Shown here one piece after another: positions 1-7,461 of a DNA stretch of 17,186 nt. The first letter of the stretch is position 1. Each line of letters opens with the position of its first letter. The notes below the pieces were generated by a model. It saw nothing but the letters and a program-made list of their open reading frames with translations, had not been told where the DNA came from and did not search any database. The DNA is from Nitrospira sp. GTDB taxonomy: Bacteria; Nitrospirota; Nitrospiria; Nitrospirales; Nitrospiraceae. The position numbers and the translations under genes were made by a program. Location of the stretch: NCBI GenBank assembly GCA_025361385.1, contig JANYAJ010000043.1, positions 1 through 17,186 on the forward strand, given 5' to 3'.

Positions 1-1058
1 CCCGTCCACAATTCCTGTTCCGTGACATGGTGTGAGCAGGAACTCGTGACCAGAAATCCTTCCGGCTTTGTAAGCCGCATCCCAAGTAGATTGACATCTT
101 TGTATCCTGCCAAGGCACGAGGCACGGCCTGTTTACTGCGAGCAAAGGCCGGCGGATCGAGCAACACGAGGTCGTAGCGGCGCCCAGCCCGTTCGAGCTG
201 TCGCATCTCCACAAACGCATCCGCAGGTCGATAGACACAACGATTATCCACCTTGTTCAAGACCGCATGGTTGCGCGCAAGTGCCAGCGCCTCCTCGCTG
301 ACATCCAATCCTTCGACCGACTTCGCGCCTGCGAGCGCTGCATGAATGCCAAAGGCTCCTGTATGGGCAAATACCTCCAGCACCTCTGCACCCGACGCGA
401 ATTGCGCTGCCACCAATCGATTTTCCCGTTGGTCGCAGAACCAACCGGTTTTCTGCCCTCGTTCAATGTCGACAAGAAATCGAGCAGGCCCCTCGTGGAT
501 ATCGACGATCGTGGCACCACCCCCTCGAAGGAAACCTCGCTCCACCGGCAAGCCCTCCAACGTACGGCTCTTGGCATCGTTGCGCAGATACACCCGGGTT
601 GCTCCAGACTCCTGGCATAAGATGTCGGCGAGTAGATCTTTCCGACGGTCCATACCGAAAGAGAGGGTCTGCATGACCAGGACATCGTCATAGCGATCGA
701 CGATCAAGCCAGGCAACCGATCCGCCTCTCCATAGATGAGGCGGTAGGCATTGGTGCCGGTGACGACCTTCTTGCGCAGCCTGACTGCCTGCGCAATCCG
801 CGCCTTCCAAAACTGTTCGGCAATGGGCTCGTCCTCGAATGTCAGGATCCGTACGCGGATCTTGGACTCAGGATTGTAGAGGCCCCTGGCATAAAATCGT
901 CCATTCGGCGATAGGACATCGACCACATCGCCTGAGACCGGCGCGCCGCTGACCGCCTCGATATAACCGGCATAGATCCAAAGATGCCCCGGCTCCTCGA
1001 CGGCACGTGTACGAGAGAGCCGAACCTGACCGCGTGGATTATCATCATGTGTAGTCAT
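1..1058 (-). CDS. rlmI: 23S rRNA (cytosine-C5) methyltransferase, RlmI-like (3' end cut by window edge)
   Basis: Class I SAM-dependent rRNA methyltransferase of the RlmI/YccW type; the E. coli enzyme makes m5C in 23S rRNA. Translation from 1058 stays open to base 1, giving about 352 residues of an expected roughly 395, so the C-terminus is missing. Seen in order: an N-terminal PUA-like part (QVRLSRTRAVEEPGHLWIYA, about residues 10-30); the SAM-binding motif VLEVFAHTGAFG near residue 225; LLDPPAF with D301-P302-P303; and TSSCS with the likely catalytic Cys341. The start is uncertain. ATG 1058 has no Shine-Dalgarno sequence, but a TTGACG-17-GATAAA promoter-like pair ends 6 nt before it. ATG 1109 is in frame and would add 17 residues (MREEGLDVRSAPLDKYG), with only a weak purine stretch before it. 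The family call is firm; the exact target base is inferred. Confidence 0.88.
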   Translation of the reverse strand, partial: MTTHDDNPRGQVRLSRTRAVEEPGHLWIYAGYIEAVSGAPVSGDVVDVLSPNGRFYARGLYNPESKIRVRILTFEDEPIAEQFWKARIAQAVRLRKKVVTGTNAYRLIYGEADRLPGLIVDRYDDVLVMQTLSFGMDRRKDLLADILCQESGATRVYLRNDAKSRTLEGLPVERGFLRGGGATIVDIHEGPARFLVDIERGQKTGWFCDQRENRLVAAQFASGAEVLEVFAHTGAFGIHAALAGAKSVEGLDVSEEALALARNHAVLNKVDNRCVYRPADAFVEMRQLERAGRRYDLVLLDPPAFARSKQAVPRALAGYKDVNLLGMRLTKPEGFLVTSSCSHHVTEQELWT

Positions 1059-1064
1059 GCCGTA

Positions 1065-1093
1065 TTTATCCAATGGCGCGGACCGCACGTCAA
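1065..1093 (-). promoter_or_regulatory. Putative sigma-70-like promoter for the rlmI-like gene
   Basis: On the minus strand, TTGACG (1093-1088) and GATAAA (1070-1065) are 17 nt apart and match the -35 and -10 consensus at 5/6 and 4/6. The -10 ends 6 nt before ATG 1058, so transcription would begin at or next to the start codon. That would be a leaderless message, which fits the missing ribosome binding site. Confidence 0.35.
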
Positions 1094-1202
1094 GTCCTTC
1101 CTCACGCATCTGCCTGCTTGACGGCTACCGCGCGCTGTGGTTTGCTGCAGCTGTGCGTGACACAGAGCCTATTTCCCCCTCCGTAAACCGGGACGCCCCG
1201 CA

Positions 1203-2858
1203 ATGACACGAATACCGACCATCGGTTCCGCCGTGATTGACCGGCTCCATCAGCTGGGTGTCCGTCATATCTTTGGAATCCCCGGTGATTATGTCCTCAG
1301 CCTCTACCAGTTGCTCGAATCATCCCCGATCCGCCACGTCGGCACGACGCGCGAGGATTGCGCGGGATTTGCCGCCGACGCCTATGCCCGCATCAACGGC
1401 ATCGGAGCCGTCTGCGTCACCTATTGCGTCGGGGGACTCAACTGCGTCAACGCCATCGCTTGCGCCTACGCAGAACGATCGCCGGTTGTGCTGCTCACCG
1501 GATCGCCGGGACTCTCGGAGCGAGTTCGCACACCCTACATGCACCACATGGTGCGGGACTTCTCGACACAACGTGAGGTCTTCGAGAAAATCACAGTGGC
1601 CGCCGTCTCGCTGGATGATCCCACAACCGCTGAACGAGAGATGGACCGGGCCTTTGCAGCCCTACTGCGCTATCGCCGCCCCATCTATATCGAAATCCCT
1701 CGGGACCTCGTCCATACGCCACTCGCGCATCCCTTGCGCCCCCTTTGCCTCGACGACGAACCGAGCGACACAGCCGCGCTGAACGAAGCCCTCGCCGAAG
1801 TCCGTGCCATGCTGGCCTCCGCCAAGCGCCCTGCCATCTTAGCCGGCGCAGAGATCGGACGATTCGGCCTACAAGACGAATTGACACGCTTGGTCGAACA
1901 GCTCAATGTTCCCATCGCCTCGACCCTGTTAGGAAAATCCGTCATTCGTGAAGACCATCCGCTCTACGTCGGCGTGTATGGCGGCCTGATCGCACGTGAC
2001 GAGGTTCAGCAGTACATCAACGAATCAGACTGTCTCCTGATCCTGGGATCGATCTTATCCGACGTTGAGGATCTCAATGCCGATTCGCCCTTGCTGATAG
2101 AAGGCCGCACGATTCATGCGACCGCCGACCGGGTGGCCATCAAGCACCATCGCTACGATGCGATCCGGTTTCAAGACTTCGTGCGGGCACTGGCAACCAA
2201 TCCCCTGCCTTCATTTCCTTCTCGTTCCCTGCCTGTGCCGCCCCCTGTGACACAAGGCACCATTGCGCCGGATGCCCCCGTGACCTTAAATGGACTCTTC
2301 CGCTACCTGGATAGTGCGCTGGATGAAAAAACCCTCGTGATCGCCGATGTCGGGGAATCGCTCTTTGCTGCGGCCGATCTCCATGTCCATCGACGATTTG
2401 AATTCCTCTCTCCTGCCTATTACACCTCGATGGGATTTGCTGTTCCGGCAGCCGTAGGCGCGTCGTTTGCCGATCCCACGCTTCGACCAATCGTGCTGGT
2501 CGGAGACGGCGCCTTTCAAATGACCGGAACGGAACTCTCGACCGCCGTACGATATGGTCACACGCCGATCGTCATTGTCCTGAACAATCGCGGCTACTCC
2601 ACTGAACGGGAGATTCTCGAAGGCCCCTTTAACGATGTCCACGAATGGCACTACGAACGAATCTGCGACATGATCGGAGGCGGAGTCGGTACGCGGATCA
2701 CAACCCAAGAGGAATTTGAGCGAGGACTCACCGCCGCCTTAGCAGATTCCCGCCACCTGCACGTCCTGAATGTGCTGCTCAATCCAGCCGATCGCTCAGC
2801 AGGCATGATCAGACTGGCCCATCGCCTTGCCAAACGACTCTCCACCGATCGCCCATAG
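1203..2858 (+). CDS. Thiamine-diphosphate 2-oxo-acid decarboxylase (pyruvate/indolepyruvate decarboxylase family)
   Basis: Cytosolic non-oxidative decarboxylase expected to turn a 2-oxo acid (pyruvate, indolepyruvate, phenylpyruvate or a branched-chain oxo acid) into the aldehyde and CO2. The 551 residues match the family length. The active-site residues of the pyruvate decarboxylase group are all present: D29 in GIPGDY, E51 in TTREDCAGFAADAYAR, the pair H114-H115 in YMHHMVRDF, and E468 in NNRGYSTERE. The cofactor motif runs from GDG (434-436) to NN (461-462). Acetolactate synthase and oxalyl-CoA decarboxylase lack the HH pair, so they are less likely. The start is ATG 1203, with only a weak purine run (GGGACG) before it. 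The gene is divergent from the rlmI-like gene and about 250 nt from the solute operon, so it is probably a separate unit. Substrate cannot be read from the sequence. Confidence 0.88.
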   Translation: MTRIPTIGSAVIDRLHQLGVRHIFGIPGDYVLSLYQLLESSPIRHVGTTREDCAGFAADAYARINGIGAVCVTYCVGGLNCVNAIACAYAERSPVVLLTGSPGLSERVRTPYMHHMVRDFSTQREVFEKITVAAVSLDDPTTAEREMDRAFAALLRYRRPIYIEIPRDLVHTPLAHPLRPLCLDDEPSDTAALNEALAEVRAMLASAKRPAILAGAEIGRFGLQDELTRLVEQLNVPIASTLLGKSVIREDHPLYVGVYGGLIARDEVQQYINESDCLLILGSILSDVEDLNADSPLLIEGRTIHATADRVAIKHHRYDAIRFQDFVRALATNPLPSFPSRSLPVPPPVTQGTIAPDAPVTLNGLFRYLDSALDEKTLVIADVGESLFAAADLHVHRRFEFLSPAYYTSMGFAVPAAVGASFADPTLRPIVLVGDGAFQMTGTELSTAVRYGHTPIVIVLNNRGYSTEREILEGPFNDVHEWHYERICDMIGGGVGTRITTQEEFERGLTAALADSRHLHVLNVLLNPADRSAGMIRLAHRLAKRLSTDRP

Positions 2859-2863
2859 CGGGG

Positions 2864-2891
2864 ACATCCAGGCATTCTCCACCTTGGATGT
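2864..2891 (+). terminator. Hairpin after the decarboxylase gene: weak terminator or activator-binding dyad
   Basis: ACATCCAGG (2864-2872) pairs with CCTTGGATGT (2882-2891): nine base pairs with one bulged base and a 9-nt loop. It begins 5 nt after the decarboxylase stop codon. The only T-run (TTTT) starts about 6 nt after the stem, so it is a poor intrinsic terminator. Because it lies about 100 nt before the predicted start of the sigma-54 promoter, it could instead be an enhancer-binding-protein site. Confidence 0.35.
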
Positions 2892-2968
2892 GAAGGGTTT
2901 TGCCACCATCCTCTTCACTCCCTCGCTCCTTTGTAACCTAAACAGCCAGCACTTAGGGCTTTCCCTAG

Positions 2969-2984
2969 TGGCACGTCCCCTGCA
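2969..2984 (+). promoter_or_regulatory. Putative sigma-54 (RpoN) promoter of the glucosylglycerate operon
   Basis: TGGCACG, four bases, then CTGCA. Against the -24/-12 consensus TGGCACG-N4-TTGC, ten of eleven specified bases match, and the invariant GG (2970-2971) and GC (2982-2983) have the correct spacing. The predicted start is near 2995, giving a leader of about 114 nt before gpgS at 3109. An overlapping TCTAAT (2992-2997) resembles a sigma-70 -10 box but has no acceptable -35 at 17 nt. Activity is inferred. Confidence 0.5.
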
Positions 2985-3108
2985 CAAGTGCTCTAATACC
3001 ACGAGCAACACTGCGGTGAATCCAGTGCACGGCTTCGACAACCTATCCTGATTTCTCTGCCTATCTTTGCCAAGTCCGCGGCAGGCGACTCACTCATTGG
3101 AGGGCTAC

Positions 3109-4353
3109 ATGTCTGACTTCTACCAAAACGGGGTCGTCACGGTGCTGCACCGCCTCGGCCAGCCGAATGTCGATCAACTCGAACGAGAGTTAGCTCGGTA
3201 TGGGCGCGTCAACCCCATCGCGCTAGTGCTCCCATCCCTCTATGCAGAATTGGGGCGCCCGGCATTGAAAGCCATTGTAGAGACCCTCAAGACCGTGACG
3301 TACCTCAACGAGATTGTCATCTCCTTGGATCACGCCTCGGCCTTGGAGTTTCGCCTGGCCAAACAGTTCTTTTCCGAACTCCCTCAGCGGGTACGTCTCA
3401 TCTGGAATGACGGCGAACGCATCCAAGCGATTCTCAAGCTCTTAGTCGATCACAACCTCGATATCGGCCTGCAGGGCAAAGGTCGAGGCTGCTGGACAGC
3501 CTTCGGCTACGTGTTGGCCCGAAACCAAAGTCAGGTCATTGCCCTGCACGACTGCGATATCACCAGCTACAATCGGGAATATCTCGCGCGCCTATGCTAC
3601 CCCATCGCCAATCCGAACCTTGGCTATGAATTCTGCAAAGGCTACTACAGCCGCGTCACCGACCGGCTCCATGGGCGAGTCACACGCTTATTCTTCACCC
3701 CCATGATCAGAAGCCTGCAACAGCTCGTGGGCCCCCACGCCCTCCTCACCTTTCTCGACAGCTTTCGCTACCCGCTGGCCGGTGAGTTCGCCATGGTGCG
3801 GGACCTGGCCTGGACGAATAGAATTCCAGGAGACTGGGGTCTCGAAATCGGGGTCCTCTCAGAGGTCTATCGGAACTGTGCCTTGCGCCGCATTTGCCAA
3901 GCCGATATTGCGGATGCCTATGACCATAAACATCAAGAGCTCTCGAATCACGATCCCGAGGCCGGCCTCCTCAAGATGTGCGTCGATATCACGAAATCGC
4001 TCTTTAGAAACCTCGCGAGCGAAGGCGTGATCTTATCCGACGGGGTTCTCAAAACTTTGCGAGCGACCTACTTGCAAGCGGCGCAGGAAGCAATCAGCCG
4101 CTACGAAAACGACGCGGCCATCAACAGCCTCACGTTCGACCGACACCAGGAACGGACGGCCGTCGAGGTGTTCTTGAAAGGCATGAAGCTGGCCACGGAG
4201 GGCTTTCTCGACGATCCGCTGGGCGTTCCCATGATTTCCAACTGGAGCCGCGTGGCCCATGCCGTACCAGACATTTTCGATCGCCTCATTGAGGCCGTCG
4301 AAGCGGATCATGCCTGGGACCCCACATCTGAACCGGTAGCCACGCCGTCATGA
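3109..4353 (+). CDS. gpgS: Glucosyl-3-phosphoglycerate synthase (GpgS-like glycosyltransferase)
   Basis: Likely transfers glucose from a nucleotide sugar to 3-phosphoglycerate, the first step to the compatible solute glucosylglycerate. The 414 residues contain a GT-A nucleotide-sugar fold: LVLPSLYAEL near residue 40, G123-K124-G125, the metal-binding D148-C149-D150, and a long conserved stretch ending SFRYPLAGEF and DWGLEIG (242-248) that I associate with the cyanobacterial and Persephonella-type GpgS group. Start ATG 3109 follows GGAGG with a 5-nt gap; an in-frame TTG at 3067 has no such support. The stop overlaps the next gene's start by 4 nt (ATGA), so translation is probably coupled. The matching phosphatase three genes on supports the role. 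A mannosyl rather than glucosyl donor cannot be excluded. Confidence 0.8.
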   Translation: MSDFYQNGVVTVLHRLGQPNVDQLERELARYGRVNPIALVLPSLYAELGRPALKAIVETLKTVTYLNEIVISLDHASALEFRLAKQFFSELPQRVRLIWNDGERIQAILKLLVDHNLDIGLQGKGRGCWTAFGYVLARNQSQVIALHDCDITSYNREYLARLCYPIANPNLGYEFCKGYYSRVTDRLHGRVTRLFFTPMIRSLQQLVGPHALLTFLDSFRYPLAGEFAMVRDLAWTNRIPGDWGLEIGVLSEVYRNCALRRICQADIADAYDHKHQELSNHDPEAGLLKMCVDITKSLFRNLASEGVILSDGVLKTLRATYLQAAQEAISRYENDAAINSLTFDRHQERTAVEVFLKGMKLATEGFLDDPLGVPMISNWSRVAHAVPDIFDRLIEAVEADHAWDPTSEPVATPS

Positions 4354-5684
4354 ACACCGGACTCACACCACTTACGGCACCGACGGAAGCTCGCATTCGC
4401 GATATTGGCTCGGCAGAGATTCTCGTCGGGATTCCGAGCTACAACAATGCGGACACGGTTGGCCATGTCGTGCGGGCCGTGAGCGTGGGGCTCGCCAAAC
4501 ATTTCCCTGGCCGTCGAGCCGTCCTGGTCAATTCAGACGGGGGCTCTTCGGATGAGACGCCGGCGATCGTCGCCCGCACCGCCGTCGACTTCCAACATCT
4601 GTTCATCGGCGACCAGCAAAGCATCCTGCATCGAATCATTACTCCCTACCATGGCATTCCCGGAAAAGGCAGTGCCTTCCGGACGATCTTCGAGATTGCA
4701 CGGCGATTGAAGGCCAGGGCTTGCGCGGTGGTCGACGCAGATCTCCGCAGCATTTCACCGGAATGGATCGAACTGTTACTCCGCCCGATCATGGAAGAGG
4801 GATACGACTACGTCGCTCCCTACTATCTGCGCCACAAATATGACGGCACGATTACAAATAGTATCGCCTACCCGCTCACCAGAGCCCTTTACGGACAACG
4901 AATCCGCCAGCCTATCGGCGGGGAGTTCGGCTTTTCCGGTGCACTCGCGGCCCATTATCTCGACCAACATGTCTGGGAGTCTGAGGTGGCGCGGTTCGGC
5001 ATCGATATTTGGATGACGACCGAGGCCATCGCCAGCGGTGCACGGGTCTGCCAAAGCTTCCTCGGCGCAAAAATCCATAATCCGAAGGATCCTGCAGCCG
5101 ACCTGTCGGCCATGTTAATGCAAGTCGTGGGAGCGCTTTTTGCCGCAATGGAACTGCATGAAGGCCTGTGGTCTCAACAAGAAGGATCGCGGCCGGTTCC
5201 ACTCTTTGGGTTCCCCTACGAGGTCGGAGTCGAACCGGTCCATGTCAACGTCGAACGGATGGTGTCGCTCTATCGACAGGGCCTCACCGATCTTGAACCC
5301 ATCTGGCGGCAGATCCTGGCAACCGACACGTTCACACAGTTGTGCGACCTCCGGGGAGCATCCAGCACCGACTGTCGAATCACCGATGAGTTGTGGGTCC
5401 AGGTCGTCTACGATGCGGCCATCGCCTATCACAAGCAAGTCATGCCGCGCGAGCACCTCCTGAAGGCCCTGACTCCCCTCTACCTCGGTCGAACCGCCTC
5501 GTTCGTCCATGCCACCCAAGGCCTCACATCCATGGAGGCAGAGGACAAGATCGAATCCTTGTGCCAGACGTTTGAACGCATGAAACCCTATCTGATTGAA
5601 CGTTGGCAACCGCAGGCGCTGCAAGCCGGAGCGCCGGCGCTGTTGCACCACACGACCACCGACGCAGGAGGTGATCATGAATGA
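4350..5684 (+). CDS. Second glycosyltransferase, glucosylglycerate synthase-like
   Basis: GT-A-fold glycosyltransferase of 444 residues. Seen: ILVGIPSYNNADTVGHVV near the N-terminus, VNSDGGSSDET, G105-K106-G107, and the metal-binding D129-A130-D131 in VVDADLRS, followed by QPIGGEFGFSG. This layout resembles single-step glucosylglycerate or mannosylglycerate synthases and GT81 enzymes, so it may join a sugar nucleotide directly to glycerate or extend the first product, for example to a diglycosyl glycerate. It is not a duplicate of the preceding gene: the DXD contexts and C-terminal halves differ. It starts at ATG 4350 inside the gpgS stop (4-nt overlap) and ends 8 nt inside the next gene, so all three should be co-translated. 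The family and pathway link are well supported; the exact acceptor is not. Confidence 0.68.
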   Translation: MNTGLTPLTAPTEARIRDIGSAEILVGIPSYNNADTVGHVVRAVSVGLAKHFPGRRAVLVNSDGGSSDETPAIVARTAVDFQHLFIGDQQSILHRIITPYHGIPGKGSAFRTIFEIARRLKARACAVVDADLRSISPEWIELLLRPIMEEGYDYVAPYYLRHKYDGTITNSIAYPLTRALYGQRIRQPIGGEFGFSGALAAHYLDQHVWESEVARFGIDIWMTTEAIASGARVCQSFLGAKIHNPKDPAADLSAMLMQVVGALFAAMELHEGLWSQQEGSRPVPLFGFPYEVGVEPVHVNVERMVSLYRQGLTDLEPIWRQILATDTFTQLCDLRGASSTDCRITDELWVQVVYDAAIAYHKQVMPREHLLKALTPLYLGRTASFVHATQGLTSMEAEDKIESLCQTFERMKPYLIERWQPQALQAGAPALLHHTTTDAGGDHE

Positions 5685-6384
5685 CTTCATCAATCAAGCA
5701 CTTCTAGGGCCGCTGGAACTGCTCGGGCATCAGGTATTGACCGTGCTTCCCAATGTGCTCGCGATGGGCATTATCCTGCTCGGGGGCCTCTTCACCGCGT
5801 GGGCGTTCGGTTCCTTCGCTGAACGGCTATTTCGCGTGATCGGCTTCGACCATCTCTGTGACCGACTGGGGATGAATGCGGCGCTTCTGCGGGGAGGAGT
5901 CAAAACCGATCCTTCTCGCCTCGTCGGCCGCAGCATCTATTGGATGGTGCTCCTGCTGGCCGCGATTGGGGCGTTGGGTGCCCTGAACCTGACTCCGATC
6001 AACCAGTTCGCCCAGTCACTGCTGGCCTATGTGCCTCACCTGGTGACGGCAGCGGTGATTCTCCTGGCCGGGTACTTTCTCTCGAACTTCGCCTCTCAAG
6101 CTGTTCTCATCGCCGCCGTCAATGCCGGACTGCCTCCCGCGAGACTCATCGCAGCCTGTTCCCGCTGGGGACTCCAAGTCCTCGCCGGCGCCATGGCACT
6201 GGAGCAACTTGGCATTGCTGAGCATATCGTGGTCGTGGGATTCGGCATTACCTGGGGAGGGATCGTCCTGGCCGGCGCGATCGCATTTGGACTCGGCTCC
6301 GCCGATCTCGCGAAAGGGTTCTTGGAGCGACGACTGGGGGCCCGATCCAAATCCAGCGCGGTCGATGATTTGCATCACTTATGA
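5677..6384 (+). CDS. TM-helix-repeat membrane protein, mechanosensitive channel type
   Basis: Inner-membrane protein of 235 residues with four to five hydrophobic spans, roughly 19-45, 86-105, 117-136, 158-175 and 184-206, ending with GLGSADLAKGF (205-215). Alternating membrane segments with this Gly-rich signature are typical of the conserved TM-helix (PF05552, CmpX-like) relatives of MscS channels; the large soluble domain of true MscS is absent. The start ATG 5677 is set by a near-perfect Shine-Dalgarno stretch, GGAGGTGAT (5667-5675), lying inside the end of the preceding glycosyltransferase. The next gene begins 12 nt after its stop. Placement between solute-synthesis enzymes suggests it senses or releases turgor, for instance by letting glucosylglycerate out on hypo-osmotic shock; that role is inference. 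Confidence 0.75.
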   Translation: MNDFINQALLGPLELLGHQVLTVLPNVLAMGIILLGGLFTAWAFGSFAERLFRVIGFDHLCDRLGMNAALLRGGVKTDPSRLVGRSIYWMVLLLAAIGALGALNLTPINQFAQSLLAYVPHLVTAAVILLAGYFLSNFASQAVLIAAVNAGLPPARLIAACSRWGLQVLAGAMALEQLGIAEHIVVVGFGITWGGIVLAGAIAFGLGSADLAKGFLERRLGARSKSSAVDDLHHL

Positions 6385-6396
6385 CGGCACAAGACC

Positions 6397-7230
6397 ATGC
6401 CCAATTTGATTGTCTTTACAGACTTGGACGGTTCGCTCCTCGACGGCACGACCTACTCCTACGAGGCGGCTATACCAGCCCTGACGGCGCTCCGAGAGCA
6501 AGGCATCCCGCTCGTGTTGGTGTCGAGCAAAACGCGCGCAGAGATAGAACCAATTCGACAACGCCTCGGTCTTCACGATCCCTTCATTGTCGAAAACGGC
6601 GGCGCGGTGTTTGTCCCTCATGGCCTCTTCGACTTCCCCTTGGAACGGATGCGAACCAAGGCTCCCTACCAGATCATCGAATTAGGCCTGCCCTATCACA
6701 TGCTGCGAGACGTGCTGAAGCAAATCGAACATGCTGTTGAAACGCCGTTGCAAGGATTCGGAGATCTCTCGGTAGAAGCCATCATGCAGGCAACCGAACT
6801 TCCCTATGCCGATGCCATCCTGGCCAAGCAGCGGGAATACGACGAACCGTTTCTCCTACAAGGCCCACAGGCGCTCATCGAAGAAGTCTGTCGGCAAATC
6901 GTCACCCGGGGACTTCGATGGACAAAGGGAGGACGACTCTTTCATCTGATGGGAGAGAACGATAAGGGAGCGGCGGCGTCCGTGCTCCTGCGCTGCTATC
7001 ACCGCCAACAACGATTGCGTGGAGAGACGGAACGGATTGAAACGGTTGGGATCGGAGACAGCATCAACGATGCGCCCCTACTTGCCATGGTGGACTACCC
7101 GATTCTGGTTCAGAAACCCGACGGATCCTATGACCCTGACATACACCTGTCAGGGATGATCCGCGCACCCGGCATCGGGCCGGCAGGGTGGAATGAGGCC
7201 ATCCTCGACATCTTAGCTCAGGTCACGTAA
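6397..7230 (+). CDS. gpgP: Glucosyl/mannosyl-3-phosphoglycerate phosphatase (HAD-IIB, MpgP/GpgP family)
   Basis: Cytosolic HAD phosphatase that removes the phosphate from glucosyl-3-phosphoglycerate to give glucosylglycerate. The 277 residues carry the nucleophile motif FTDLDGSLLD (D9, D11), motif II SSKT (43-46), the family-typical ENGGAV (66-71), a TKGGRLFHL segment (176-184) and the metal-binding motif GDSIND (D221, D225). These fit the MpgP/YedP branch, which hydrolyses both glucosyl and mannosyl substrates, so the sugar is assigned only from the neighbouring GpgS-like enzyme. Start ATG 6397 is 12 nt after the channel-like gene and has only a weak purine run before it. It is the last gene of the four-gene unit; the next gene converges on it from the other strand. 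Confidence 0.83.
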   Translation: MPNLIVFTDLDGSLLDGTTYSYEAAIPALTALREQGIPLVLVSSKTRAEIEPIRQRLGLHDPFIVENGGAVFVPHGLFDFPLERMRTKAPYQIIELGLPYHMLRDVLKQIEHAVETPLQGFGDLSVEAIMQATELPYADAILAKQREYDEPFLLQGPQALIEEVCRQIVTRGLRWTKGGRLFHLMGENDKGAAASVLLRCYHRQQRLRGETERIETVGIGDSINDAPLLAMVDYPILVQKPDGSYDPDIHLSGMIRAPGIGPAGWNEAILDILAQVT

Positions 7231-7266
7231 GAGATCGCCTGCACCCACCGAGCAAAATACGACTCC

Positions 7267-7461
7267 TCAGCCAGGCTTCTTCGTCGCAAATACCGTGGCG
7301 TCGCAGGCCAGATACTTGATCTGCTTCATGGGAATGATGAGCACTTCCTTCGCCGAGTCGACCTCCAGCACTTCCATGTCGTCGCTGATGGTATGACGGA
7401 TGGCATCCTTGACCAGCAATTCCTGATTGTCGACAAACACAATTTTCACCCAATACTGCAC
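7267..7461 (-). CDS. Small hypothetical protein, 64 aa, GTG start
   Basis: A 64-residue protein starting at GTG 7461, preceded by AAGGAG with a 7-nt gap to the start, which strongly supports translation. The sequence alternates short strand-like hydrophobic stretches (YWVKIVFVD, VLEVDSAKEVLIIPMKQIKYLAC) with charged turns, suggesting a compact small beta fold. There is no signal peptide or membrane segment. I do not recognise the family. The gene converges on the solute-operon phosphatase, with 36 nt between the two stop codons, and has its own upstream region. A domain-like sequence with a good ribosome site makes a chance ORF unlikely. Confidence 0.65.
   Translation of the reverse strand: MQYWVKIVFVDNQELLVKDAIRHTISDDMEVLEVDSAKEVLIIPMKQIKYLACDATVFATKKPG

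Noticed and set aside
1151..1165. CTGTG-CGTGA-CACAG inverted repeat before the decarboxylase gene
   Set aside because: Arms of only 5 bp are expected by chance in a window of this size; there is no promoter element with suitable spacing.
3067..3108. N-terminal extension of gpgS from TTG 3067
   Set aside because: ATG 3109 has GGAGG at 5 nt, while the TTG has no ribosome site; GpgS proteins start near this ATG.
5115..5693. Open frame of 192 codons antisense to the second glycosyltransferase
   Set aside because: It lies opposite a well-supported enzyme and shows no family features.
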